Shown here: positions 24,849-33,540 of the stretch, piece by piece
Numbering within the stretch: the first letter of the stretch is position 1
Layout: every line of letters starts with the position of its first letter
NCBI RefSeq assembly: GCF_013283645.1
Contig: NZ_JABEKV010000003.1
Span: 682,001 to 746,000, forward strand
Source of the DNA: Sinorhizobium psoraleae
Lineage (GTDB): Bacteria; Pseudomonadota; Alphaproteobacteria; Rhizobiales; Rhizobiaceae
DNA length: 64,000 nt
Direction: 5' to 3'
The notes under the pieces: model-generated
Databases searched by the model: none
Seen by the model: the letters and a program-made list of their open reading frames with translations, nothing else
What the model was told of the DNA's origin: nothing
Made by a program: the position numbers and the translations under genes

Positions 24849-26255
24849 ATGCTGCTGCTCGTTGGTTCGTTTCTCCTGCTGATGCTGGTCGGGGTGCCTG
24901 TCGCCATCTCGATGGCCGCTGCATCGGTCCTCTATCTGGTCTTCTACAATGTCGCGCCCGACATTATCGCGGCGCAGCGGATGATCGCGGGTGTCGAGAG
25001 TTTCCCGCTGCTTGCAGTGCCGTTTTTCATTCTCGCCGGCAACCTGATGAACTCCGCCGGTGTCACCGGCCGCATCTATTCCTTCGCCGTCGCTCTTGTC
25101 GGCTGGATGAAGGGCGGCCTCGCACAGGTCAACATCATCGGTTCGGTGATCTTCTCCGGCATGTCGGGCACGGCGCTTGCCGATGCCGCCGGCATCGGCA
25201 CGATCGAAATCAAGGCGATGAAGGATCACGGCTACCCGGTTGAGGCCGCCGTCGGCGTGACGGCCGCGTCGGCAACGCTCGGTCCGATCTTTCCGCCGTC
25301 GCTGCCCTTCGTCATCTACGGAATGATGGCGAATGTCTCGATCGGCGCGTTGTTCATGGCCGGTATCGTCCCTGGCGTGGTGATGACGGTTCTGATGATG
25401 CTGACGGTCGCCATCTTCGCTTACAAGCGCGGCTGGGGTTCGGACACGCCTTTCGAAGTGACGCGGTTGCTGTCGGCTTCGCTCGAGGTCGTCGTCGTGC
25501 TCGCGGTGCCGATCTTCATCTATCTCCTGATGTCGGCGGGCCTGTCGATAAACGTCGCCGCCGGCATCGCGCTCCTAATCCTTCTCGCCCTCGACTGGTA
25601 TTTCGATTTCTCCGCCGTCATGGCGCTGATGACCCCGGTGATACTGATCGGCGGCATGACGATGGGCTGGTTCACGCCAACGGAAGCCGCCGTTGCTGCC
25701 GTTCTCTGGTCGCTGTTCCTGGGCTTGGTGCGCTACCGGACGATGACCATGTCGACGCTGACGCGGGCGACCTTCGATACGATCGAGACCACTGCCTCGG
25801 TGCTCTTCATCGTCACGGCGGCGTCAATCTTCGCGTGGCTCCTGACGGTAAGCCAAGCCGCCCAGATGCTTTCCGGCGCGATCCTGACGATCACCGAAAA
25901 CAAATGGGTCTTCCTGATCCTCGTGAACCTTTTGATGCTGTTCGTCGGCTGCTTTCTCGACACGATCGCCGCGATCACCATCCTGGTGCCGATCCTCTTA
26001 CCTTTGTCGGCTCAATTCGATATCGATCCCGTGCATTTCGGCCTGATCATGACCCTCAATCTGATGATCGGCCTGCTCCACCCGCCGCTTGGCATGGTGC
26101 TCTTCGTTCTGTCGCGCGTCGCCAAGCTCTCGGTCGAGCGGACGACCATGGCGATCCTGCCTTGGCTCCTGCCGCTCTTCATCGCGCTGATCCTGATCAC
26201 CTTCGTTCCGGCGATCACGCTGTGGCTGCCGAGCGCGGTCGGGCTGATCCGCTGA
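24849..26255 (+). CDS. TRAP transporter large permease subunit (DctM family), hexonate operon
   Basis: This 468-residue multi-pass permease is longer than the usual 425-430 residues, with an extra hydrophobic pair in the middle (about residues 210-260). Family motifs present are PFFILAGNLMNSAGV, FSGMSGTALADAAGIG, IFPPSLPFVIYG and, in the second repeat, GCFLDTIAAITILVP. It is the sodium-driven translocation subunit. Its TGA shares a base with a possible ATG of the dehydrogenase gene that follows. Confidence 0.9.
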   Translation: MLLLVGSFLLLMLVGVPVAISMAAASVLYLVFYNVAPDIIAAQRMIAGVESFPLLAVPFFILAGNLMNSAGVTGRIYSFAVALVGWMKGGLAQVNIIGSVIFSGMSGTALADAAGIGTIEIKAMKDHGYPVEAAVGVTAASATLGPIFPPSLPFVIYGMMANVSIGALFMAGIVPGVVMTVLMMLTVAIFAYKRGWGSDTPFEVTRLLSASLEVVVVLAVPIFIYLLMSAGLSINVAAGIALLILLALDWYFDFSAVMALMTPVILIGGMTMGWFTPTEAAVAAVLWSLFLGLVRYRTMTMSTLTRATFDTIETTASVLFIVTAASIFAWLLTVSQAAQMLSGAILTITENKWVFLILVNLLMLFVGCFLDTIAAITILVPILLPLSAQFDIDPVHFGLIMTLNLMIGLLHPPLGMVLFVLSRVAKLSVERTTMAILPWLLPLFIALILITFVPAITLWLPSAVGLIR

Positions 26256-26269
26256 TGGCAGGAGTATCG

Positions 26270-27313
26270 ATGCGCACGCGTCTTGCCCGACTTTATGGCC
26301 AACGGGACCTCCGGCTCGAAGTTGCCGAGGTCTCCGCGCCAGGTGAAGGCGAGGTCCTCTTGAAGATGGCGGCCGGTGGCATTTGCGGCTCCGATCTCCA
26401 TTATTACCAGGATGGGGGCTTCGGTCCCATCCGGGTGCGCGAGCCCATTATTCCTGGTCATGAGGCGTCCGGCCATGTCGCCGCACTCGGCGCCGGCGTG
26501 TCCGGGCTTGCGATTGGCGATCTGGTGGCGGTCAATCCGAGCCAACCCTGCGGAACCTGCCGATTTTGCGGGGAGGGGCTTCCCATTCATTGCCTGAACA
26601 TGCAGTTCCTGGGCAGTGCCATGCGCTTTCCCCATACCCAGGGCATGTTCCGCGACTGGCTGGTGGTTCCGGCGAACCAGTGTTTCCCGGCGGGTACGTT
26701 GGTCAGCGCTGGCGAGGCCGCCTGCGCCGAACCGCTCGCCGTCTGCCTTCATGCGGTCGGGCAGGCCGGCGATCTCAAGGCCAAGCATGTGCTGGTCACC
26801 GGCGCGGGGCCGATCGGCGCCCTCGTGGTCGCGGCTGCGCGCCACGCGGGCGCTGAGACAATCGTCGTCACGGATCTTGCCGATGCGGCACTCGATCGGG
26901 CGATGGCAATGGGCGCGACGCGGGTGGTCAACGTCCGCCATGATCCCGCGGGCCTTGCCGCCTATGAGGCTGACAAAGGCCAATTCGACGTCGTTTTCGA
27001 GTGCTCGGCCGCCGAACCGGCGCTTCGGAGCGCGATCGCAGCGGTCAGACCGCGCGGCCTGATCGTGCAGGTTGGTGTGACGGGCGATATCATCCTTCCG
27101 CTCAATGCTCTGGTAGGCAAGGAATTGCGGCTGATCGGATCACAGCGGTTTGACGGCGAGTTTGCCCTGGCCGTCCAACTCATCGCCGAGCGACGGATCG
27201 ATATACGCCCGATCATTTCGCACGCCTTCCCGGTTGATCGGGCCGTCGAGGCTTTCGAGCAGGCCGGAGACCGCTCGGCTGCGTGCAAGGTGCAACTGAC
27301 ATTTCTGCCCTGA
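26270..27313 (+). CDS. idnD: Zinc-dependent L-idonate 5-dehydrogenase-like enzyme
   Basis: This 347-residue medium-chain dehydrogenase resembles IdnD along its whole length. Catalytic zinc ligands are Cys39 (GGICGSDLHYY), His64 and Glu65 (GHEASG); structural zinc Cys94, Cys97, Cys100 and Cys108 are present; the cofactor loop is GAGPIGAL. The ATG at 26270 has AGGAG 7 nt upstream and is preferred to ATG 26255, which overlaps the permease stop. In this operon it would oxidise a C5 hydroxyl of a hexonate such as idonate to a ketogluconate-type product. The exact sugar acid is inferred. Confidence 0.8.
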   Translation: MRTRLARLYGQRDLRLEVAEVSAPGEGEVLLKMAAGGICGSDLHYYQDGGFGPIRVREPIIPGHEASGHVAALGAGVSGLAIGDLVAVNPSQPCGTCRFCGEGLPIHCLNMQFLGSAMRFPHTQGMFRDWLVVPANQCFPAGTLVSAGEAACAEPLAVCLHAVGQAGDLKAKHVLVTGAGPIGALVVAAARHAGAETIVVTDLADAALDRAMAMGATRVVNVRHDPAGLAAYEADKGQFDVVFECSAAEPALRSAIAAVRPRGLIVQVGVTGDIILPLNALVGKELRLIGSQRFDGEFALAVQLIAERRIDIRPIISHAFPVDRAVEAFEQAGDRSAACKVQLTFLP

Positions 27314-27324
27314 GGGAGTCCTAG

Positions 27325-28536
27325 ATGAGACATACTTGGCGTTGGTTCGGACCAGTGGATCGCGTGAGCGTGCGGGATGCGGCGCAAGCCGGTGCGCGCG
27401 GCATCGTCAGCGCGCTCCATCACATTCCGACAGGGGACGTATGGCCGGTTGCGGAGATCGAAAAGCGGCAACAGGAGGTCCGCGCGGGTGGTCTGGAATG
27501 GGAGGTCGTGGAAAGCGTCCCGGTGTCCGAAAGCATCAAAACGCAAACAGGCCCCTGGCGCGAGCATGTTGCCAATTGGCAGGAGACGCTGCGCCGCCTT
27601 TCTTCCGCCGGCATACGCACGGTTTGCTACAATTTCATGCCGATTCTCGATTGGACCCGCACGGACCTGCGCTGGACCGCCCGGCATGGGGCGAAAGCCA
27701 TGCGCTTCGACCGGATCGACTTTGCCGCCTTCGATCTCCATCTGCTAGAGCGTCCTGGCGCGATCGACGATTATGATGAGGAGACCGCCGAGCAGGCCGA
27801 GCGGCGCTTTCGCGAAATGACGGAAGAGCGCCGGCTTGCGCTCTCGCGCAACATCGGTGCGGGTCTGCCGGGCTCCGCCGACGGATACAGCCTGCCGCAA
27901 CTGCGCCAACATCTACAAACCTATGCCGGCATCGGCCGTGAAAAGCTCAAGCGTCACCTGGTCGATTTCCTTGCCGAGGTGACGCCGGTTGCGGAACGGG
28001 TCGGCATCAATGTCTGCGCCCATCCGGACGATCCGCCATGGGCGCTGCTGGGATTGCCGCGTATCCTGTCGACCGCGGAGGACTACTCCTTCATGCTGCG
28101 GGAGGTCGACAGTCCGGCCAATGGGGTCACATTCTGCACCGGCTCGCTCGGCGCGCTTGCGGCCAACGATCTGCCGGCGATGGTTCGCCAGTTCGCGCCG
28201 CGCATCCATTTCGTCCACCTGCGCAATGTCCGCCGCGAGGAGGAGCGGACCCCGTGCTCGTTCTACGAGGACGAGCATCTGGAGGGCGACACCGACATGG
28301 TGGCGGTGATCGCCGAGCTGCTCAAGGAAGAGCAACGGCGGCGCGCCGTCGGGCGAGCGGACCACCAGATTCCGATGCGGCCGGATCACGGCCAGGAAAT
28401 CCTCGACGATCTCTCACGCGGCGCCCAGCCCGGTTATCCGGCAATCGGCCGGCTGAAGGGGCTTGCGGAACTGCGCGGGATCGAACGAGCCCTCTCGCAC
28501 GCGACCTACGGGACTGCCGGCCTTGGCGCGAGGTAG
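27325..28536 (+). CDS. uxuA: Mannonate dehydratase
   Basis: This 403-residue enzyme dehydrates D-mannonate to 2-keto-3-deoxygluconate. It has the UxuA features in order: TWRWFGPVDRVS near the start, SALHHIPTGDVWP, the active-site stretch CAHPDDPPW near 230, TFCTGSLGA near 265, IHFVHLRNV near 290 and the C-terminal MRPDHGQEI near 350. Length is normal (about 395-405). GGGAG lies 8 nt before the ATG, 11 bp after the dehydrogenase stop. It links the importer to KDG, the same intermediate the kdu operon produces. Confidence 0.93.
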   Translation: MRHTWRWFGPVDRVSVRDAAQAGARGIVSALHHIPTGDVWPVAEIEKRQQEVRAGGLEWEVVESVPVSESIKTQTGPWREHVANWQETLRRLSSAGIRTVCYNFMPILDWTRTDLRWTARHGAKAMRFDRIDFAAFDLHLLERPGAIDDYDEETAEQAERRFREMTEERRLALSRNIGAGLPGSADGYSLPQLRQHLQTYAGIGREKLKRHLVDFLAEVTPVAERVGINVCAHPDDPPWALLGLPRILSTAEDYSFMLREVDSPANGVTFCTGSLGALAANDLPAMVRQFAPRIHFVHLRNVRREEERTPCSFYEDEHLEGDTDMVAVIAELLKEEQRRRAVGRADHQIPMRPDHGQEILDDLSRGAQPGYPAIGRLKGLAELRGIERALSHATYGTAGLGAR

Positions 28537-29126
28537 AGTGTCGCTGCGCTGATTTCGATACAGTTTCCGTTTTGCTGCAACTCCGACATGAGGTGATGCT
28601 TTTCGGCGTTCCGTCAGGTTCGCCCGGAAAGCGGAAGCCCCGAGGACAGGCGCAAGCCGTTAGGCTCTCTGTGCCGAACGCACCGGGTTCCGGGAAGCTG
28701 GCGGTCGCCCTCCCGCGCCTGTGGAGCAGCTTGTCGACTACTCCACCAACTTCCCGACCCAGCGCCTGATTGGTTCAGTAGCCTGCGGATGCCATCTGCA
28801 ACGGCAGTTTCGGCGGATCTTGGCTACACATTGTACACAATAGTCATAGGTTTGGATGTGACGTCGTGAGTAAACCTCGCGCGGCGTAGACGCACAATCT
28901 TGCGAAGAGTCCCAGACTGCCCGCATTCCATCGGCCGATCCTGCCGACAAGGCGCCATTTCTCTTTGGTTCAGTTCTTTACCATCCGGTAAATTTCGCAA
29001 ACCTGATGAATACAATGTTGACTATGGTTTGTGTACATGAGACGATCATTTTGCCTATACAAAAATAACGCCCAAAACGCAGTGGCCGCGATGGGCTCAG
29101 GGAACACCAAAAAGGAGGAACAACAC
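28537..29126. other. Intergenic region before the NikA-type importer
   Basis: These 590 bp hold no supported gene. Structures seen are a TGTACACAA motif at 28832-28840 and its reverse complement at 29030-29038, a dyad operator at 28977-28992 and a TTGACT box at 29018-29023 without a good -10. AT content is higher than in the neighbours. The left part (28540-28800) may be eroded former coding sequence, but no product is recognisable. Confidence 0.5.
28977..28992. promoter_or_regulatory. Dyad operator TTTACC-N4-GGTAAA
   Basis: Perfect 6-bp arms TTTACC and GGTAAA flank ATCC, 135 bp before the binding-protein start. With its flanks it nearly repeats the operator of the BMP operon at 8882-8900, sharing CTTTACCA, GGTA and a closing AAT. 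Confidence 0.5.
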
Positions 29127-30704
29127 ATGTCATTGACGAGGCGTACCTTCCTGCACGGGGCATCCGGCGCCCTTGGGCTGGTCTTGGCGCAAAGCGCGCT
29201 GTCGAAACTTGCATATGCACAGGGTGCAAACGGCACCTTACGCGTTGCCATCGCTAAGCCCGCCGGCAATCTCGACCCGCAAAGCCATTACGCGATCTGG
29301 GCCATCCAGGACCTGATGTTCGAGCCGCTTGTGAAGTACGGCAAGGGCGGCCGGATCGAACCTTGCCTGGCGAGTGATTGGTCAATCGAGGACGGCGGCA
29401 AGACGCTTCATCTCACCCTGCGCAAAGGTGTTACGTTTCAGGACGGGACAATCTTCGACGCAGCGGCATGTAAGTGGAATCTCGAACGCTGGATGGGGCA
29501 TGACCAGTTTAGCTGGATGAACTGCTCCAAGCTGTTCGAGTCGTTGGAAGTCATCGATGATTACCACGTCACGCTCCATTTCAGGGAACCTGTCCTGGCT
29601 CTTATGCAGGAGCTTTCCTGCACCCGGCCACCGCGGTTCCTCAGCCCCAAGTCGGTCGGCGCCGACGGCAAGTTCAAGGAGCCAGTTGGAACAGGACCCT
29701 GGGTTCAGATCAGCGCGGACGACACCCAGAGCGTCTTCGAGCACTACGACGGCTATTGGGGCGACAAGCCGACCTATGAGCGCCTCGAGGCCAAGGTCAT
29801 CCCCGATGCGCGTTCACGGGTTGCGGCGTTGCGTGCCGGCGAAATCGACATGGTCGGGGGGTTCTGGATCGCGCCCCTGACCCCGGAAGAGGGCAAACAG
29901 CTCGAAGCGGCCGGTTTCAACGTCGTCGTCGATCCGGGCAACGTCACGCTGGTGATGGCGTTCAATCCCGACCGCGCCGAGGCACTTAAGGATTCTCAGG
30001 TCCGCAAGGCTGTCAGCATCGGCATCGATCGCGCGGCTATCTCCAAGGTGCTCTATCACGGCTACGCGAAGCCCGCCGGCAACCTGTTCTCGGACGCTTT
30101 GCCCTACGCCGGGACGCAACATGATGCACCCGTCCGCGATGCTGTCGCCGCATCGGCGCTGCTCGAAAAGGCCGGCTGGACGGGAAGTCCCATCCGATCC
30201 AAGAACGGCAAGCCACTGACGCTCGAATTGGTCGTCAGCCCGGACGCCGTGCCGGGATCACGCGTGATTGCCGAAGTCATCCAATCCGAGATGAAGGAGA
30301 TCGGCATCGATCTGGTGATCCGCTCGGTCGACCATGCCTCCAAGCACACCGACATGCTGGAACAGAAGTACGACCTCGGCTTCTTCCTGACCTACGGCGC
30401 GCCTTATGATCCGTTTGGCTCGATCGTGGGGCTGTGTCTCTCGACCTTCCACAACGACGTCGAGGGCAAGCTGGTCACTGATCCGGCCAATCTGGATCCG
30501 CTGATCAATGCGGCGACCGCGGCAACCGGAGACCAGATCCAACCGACCATTCAGAAGGTCTACGACTGGCTGCGGGACAACGATGCGATCGCGCCGCTGG
30601 TCTACGTGCCGAGCATCTGGGCGCATTCCAAGCGGGTCCAGGGCTTCACGAGTCCGGTCACCGAATACGACATGCCGTACGAAAACATCGTGTTGGCCGA
30701 GTAG
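29127..30704 (+). CDS. Nickel/peptide-type ABC transporter substrate-binding protein (NikA/DppA family)
   Basis: This 525-residue SBP_bac_5 protein begins with a Tat-like signal (TRRTFLHGASGALGL, cleavage after AYA). The mature part follows the NikA/CntA subgroup more than DppA: MFEPLVKYGKGG near 65, RPPRFLSPKSV near 165, GTGPW near 185, and FLTYGAPYDPFGS near 425. These proteins bind Ni(II)-chelates, metallophores, opines or short peptides. The start at 29127 has a GGAGGA site 7 nt upstream; longer readings lack one. First gene of a five-gene importer. Ligand uncertain. Confidence 0.85.
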   Translation: MSLTRRTFLHGASGALGLVLAQSALSKLAYAQGANGTLRVAIAKPAGNLDPQSHYAIWAIQDLMFEPLVKYGKGGRIEPCLASDWSIEDGGKTLHLTLRKGVTFQDGTIFDAAACKWNLERWMGHDQFSWMNCSKLFESLEVIDDYHVTLHFREPVLALMQELSCTRPPRFLSPKSVGADGKFKEPVGTGPWVQISADDTQSVFEHYDGYWGDKPTYERLEAKVIPDARSRVAALRAGEIDMVGGFWIAPLTPEEGKQLEAAGFNVVVDPGNVTLVMAFNPDRAEALKDSQVRKAVSIGIDRAAISKVLYHGYAKPAGNLFSDALPYAGTQHDAPVRDAVAASALLEKAGWTGSPIRSKNGKPLTLELVVSPDAVPGSRVIAEVIQSEMKEIGIDLVIRSVDHASKHTDMLEQKYDLGFFLTYGAPYDPFGSIVGLCLSTFHNDVEGKLVTDPANLDPLINAATAATGDQIQPTIQKVYDWLRDNDAIAPLVYVPSIWAHSKRVQGFTSPVTEYDMPYENIVLAE

Positions 30705-30717
30705 GGAGGAGCGCGCC

Positions 30718-31653
30718 TTGTTGCACTTCATCAGCAAGCGGCTGAAGCACTCCCTGATCCTGCTTTTCTTGGCATCCTTGGTGTGCTTCACCCTCGTCGT
30801 GTCGGCTCCGGGGAATGTTGCGGTCCTGATTGCCGAACTTCGAGGAGCCGTCGCGACACCGGGTTATGTCGAGCAGGTTGCCGAAGAGATAGGACTGAAC
30901 AAGCCATTGCTGATGCGCTATGTGGATTGGCTCGGCGATGCGGTCGGCGGCGACTTCGGCATCTCCTACAGGACGGGCCAGGCTGTTAGTGCGGACCTCG
31001 CCGCCCGCATGCTCATCACCGGAACACTGATTGCCGGCGGGGCCGCCATAGCGACCTTGATGAGCCTGGCGCTCGGCGTCGTGGGCGCACTGTGGCCATA
31101 CAAACTGCCAGACCGCGTTTCCCGCGGTCTGGCGTTGCTCGGCGCGTCGACACCGACATTCTTCGTTGGCGCGTTGATGATTTACGGCTTCTCGGTCACC
31201 TTCCAGCTCCTGCCATCCTTCGGCTTCGACGGTCCGCAAAGCTGGATCCTGCCGTGGCTCACTGTCAGTGTCCTGCCCGCTGCGGTCCTCAGTCGCGTCG
31301 TGCGAGTAGGGCTGGAAGAGGCGATGGCGAGCCCCTTTGTTCTAACCGCGAAGAGCAAGGGGCTCAGTCGCACCGCGATCCTGTTCCGCGATGCGTTGCC
31401 GAACATCACGCCCATCTTCATCAACGCACTTGGCACTCAAGTTGGGCTGATGACTGCCACCGCGATCATTGTCGAGCCGCTCTTCGCATGGCAGGGCCTC
31501 GGCGATTACTTCCTCGCCGGCGTGCGCTTTCGCGACTTCATGGTGGTGCAGGCATGCCTGCTCATCTTTCTCACCTTCTTCATACTCGTGAACCTGGTCG
31601 TCGACGTTGCGGTGCTTTTGACCGACCCTCGCATCAGGCGCCAATGGAGCTGA
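30718..31653 (+). CDS. ABC transporter permease, DppB/NikB type
   Basis: This 311-residue inner-membrane protein has six membrane segments, a periplasmic loop with GLNKPLLMRYVDWL, and the cytoplasmic coupling motif EAMASPFVLTAKSKGLS near residue 200. The start is a TTG at 30718: it lies 6 nt after GGGAGGAG and only 14 bp after the binding-protein stop, and no ATG or GTG gives the normal N-terminus LLHFISKRL. It forms the pore with the second permease. Confidence 0.87.
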   Translation: MLHFISKRLKHSLILLFLASLVCFTLVVSAPGNVAVLIAELRGAVATPGYVEQVAEEIGLNKPLLMRYVDWLGDAVGGDFGISYRTGQAVSADLAARMLITGTLIAGGAAIATLMSLALGVVGALWPYKLPDRVSRGLALLGASTPTFFVGALMIYGFSVTFQLLPSFGFDGPQSWILPWLTVSVLPAAVLSRVVRVGLEEAMASPFVLTAKSKGLSRTAILFRDALPNITPIFINALGTQVGLMTATAIIVEPLFAWQGLGDYFLAGVRFRDFMVVQACLLIFLTFFILVNLVVDVAVLLTDPRIRRQWS

Positions 31654-31655
31654 TC

Positions 31656-32552
31656 ATGAAGAGACTGAACCCTATCCTGGCCAGGGTGAACAAGATGCCC
31701 AGAGCGGCATTGATCACCATCGGCCTGTTTATCGCCCTCGGTACATTCGCTCCCTGGCTGGCGCCCCAGGATCCCAGCGCCCAGAACCTGCTGGAGGCTG
31801 GCGGTGGGCCAAGTGCTGCCCACTGGCTCGGTACAGACCATCTTGGGCGCGACACGTTCAGCAGGCTGATCATCGCTGCGAACACGTCGCTGGTGAGCGT
31901 CGGTTCCGTCCTCGGCATAGCCATGACGATTGGCATCGCTATGGGCACGATCGCCGGCTATCACCGAGGTTGGGTGGACGATCTTTTGATGCGTGTAGTC
32001 GATGTCGGTCTGTCCATACCGAGTCTGATCATCGCACTGGCAGTGATCGGCATCGTTGGCCCGGGATACTGGACGATGGTGTTGGCGCTGGCGCTTGCCT
32101 GGTGGCCGATGAGTGGCCGTATCAGCCGCGCCGTTGCCGTCAGCATCATGAGCAATCCTCATATCGAGGCGTTGCGTGTGCTGGGCGCCAGCCCTTGGCG
32201 CATCTACTTCAATCATCTCCTTCCCGGCACGATCGGTGCCGTGATGGTCTATGCGACCGCCGACGCGGGCGTGGCAGCGCTCGCTGTCGCAACGCTCAGC
32301 TTCCTGGGCTTGGGCATCCAGCCGCCCACGCCCGAGTGGGGCCAGATGCTGGTCGACGCGCTGCCCTATCTCGAGTCCGACCCGCGCCAGGTTCTCCTGC
32401 CGGGGCTGGCGCTGACGGCTGCGGTCATCGGTTTCAACACACTCGGAGAATCGATTGCGCTCAACCGCATCCCCAAACCACTCACCCGACGCATGCTTGC
32501 TGCACGTCGGATCGAGGTTGCCGGCTGGGCAAGGGAGAATGTCGATGCATGA
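31656..32552 (+). CDS. ABC transporter permease, DppC/NikC type
   Basis: This 298-residue permease has six membrane segments and family landmarks HWLGTDHLGRDTFSRLI near 65 and the coupling motif NPHIEALRVLGASPWRIYF near 180. The ATG at 31656 follows GGAG by 6 nt and lies 2 bp after the previous stop; an in-frame ATG at 31644 would overlap that stop. The C-terminus, after RIPKP, is extended by about 25 polar residues. Confidence 0.87.
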   Translation: MKRLNPILARVNKMPRAALITIGLFIALGTFAPWLAPQDPSAQNLLEAGGGPSAAHWLGTDHLGRDTFSRLIIAANTSLVSVGSVLGIAMTIGIAMGTIAGYHRGWVDDLLMRVVDVGLSIPSLIIALAVIGIVGPGYWTMVLALALAWWPMSGRISRAVAVSIMSNPHIEALRVLGASPWRIYFNHLLPGTIGAVMVYATADAGVAALAVATLSFLGLGIQPPTPEWGQMLVDALPYLESDPRQVLLPGLALTAAVIGFNTLGESIALNRIPKPLTRRMLAARRIEVAGWARENVDA

Positions 32553-33540
32553 CGAACCACTATTGTCCGTCAACAATCTGACGGTTGATCTGCTGACTGC
32601 CAAGTCGGCGGTGCGCCCGGTCGACGGCGTCAGCTACTCGGTCCGGCAAGGCGAATGTCTTGCGATCGTCGGCGAAAGTGGCAGCGGCAAGACAGTGATG
32701 AACTTTGCTCCGCTTGGGCTGATGCCGACGGGTGTGACGACGAACCTTTCCGGCTCAGTGCGGTTTGACGGTCAGGAGTTGATCGGCCTCGCCGAACCCG
32801 AGATCCGCAAATTCCGCGGAAAATCCATCGGCTTCATCTTCCAGGACCCGATGAGTGCGCTCAATCCTGTGCGCCGTATCGGGCGACAGATCGCTGAAAT
32901 GGCGGAACTGCACCTCAACATGAGTCCGCGCTCAGCAGAAGCGAGAGCACTCGATCTCGTCAAGCTTGTCGGGATATCAGATCCCGCCGCACGGCTCAGG
33001 CAGTTCCCGCATGAACTGTCGGGCGGCTTGAGGCAGCGCATCGTCATCGCCATTGCACTTGCCGGCGAGCCGAAGCTCCTCATTGCGGACGAGCCGACAA
33101 CGGCCCTCGACGTGACGGTCCAAGCGCAGATACTTCGATTGCTCAAAGATCTCCAGCAGCGCCTCAACATGGCCATGGTGTTGATCACCCACGACATGGG
33201 CGTGGTCGCCGGGGCTGCCGACGACATCGTCGTCATGTACGCGGCACGCGCCGCCGAATGCGGTCCGGTGGACAAGGTCCTGGTCAATCCTCGTCACCCC
33301 TACACCAAGGGTTTGATCAATGCGATTCCTCGGCGGGACGACCCGATTGGTTCCGAGTTCCGGGGTCTGCCCGGCGTGCCGCCGATGCTTGGTGCGCCGA
33401 TCAAGGGCTGCGCTTTCGCACCGCGCTGCGAGCTTGCGGTTGCTGCATGCACGCGCATCCGGCCGTCAATGGTTCCAATCTCGGACAGAAAGGTTTCCGT
33501 GGCCTGCTCGGTCGTCAATCAAGGAAAGGCTGCCGCATGA
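32545..33540 (+). CDS. ABC transporter ATP-binding protein, DppD/NikD type
   Basis: This 331-residue ATPase has Walker A GESGSGKT near residue 43, Q-loop FQDPMSALNP, signature LSGGLRQRI, Walker B LLIADEPTTALD and the oligopeptide C-terminal domain with the Cys-rich stretch GCAFAPRCELAVAAC. The ATG at 32545 lies 7 nt after GGGAG and overlaps the preceding stop by 8 bp; ATG 32539 is too close to that site. The signature Gly-Gly-Leu replaces the more usual Gly-Gly-Met/Gln. Confidence 0.87.
   Translation: MHDEPLLSVNNLTVDLLTAKSAVRPVDGVSYSVRQGECLAIVGESGSGKTVMNFAPLGLMPTGVTTNLSGSVRFDGQELIGLAEPEIRKFRGKSIGFIFQDPMSALNPVRRIGRQIAEMAELHLNMSPRSAEARALDLVKLVGISDPAARLRQFPHELSGGLRQRIVIAIALAGEPKLLIADEPTTALDVTVQAQILRLLKDLQQRLNMAMVLITHDMGVVAGAADDIVVMYAARAAECGPVDKVLVNPRHPYTKGLINAIPRRDDPIGSEFRGLPGVPPMLGAPIKGCAFAPRCELAVAACTRIRPSMVPISDRKVSVACSVVNQGKAAA

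Noticed and set aside
28555-28800. Possible insertion-sequence remnant before the NikA-type importer
   Set aside because: No terminal inverted repeats, target duplication or transposase motif could be found in any frame.
30508-30717. Extended N-terminus of the first NikA-operon permease
   Set aside because: The extension overlaps the binding-protein gene in another frame; the TTG at 30718 has an ideal ribosome site and gives the family's normal N-terminus.
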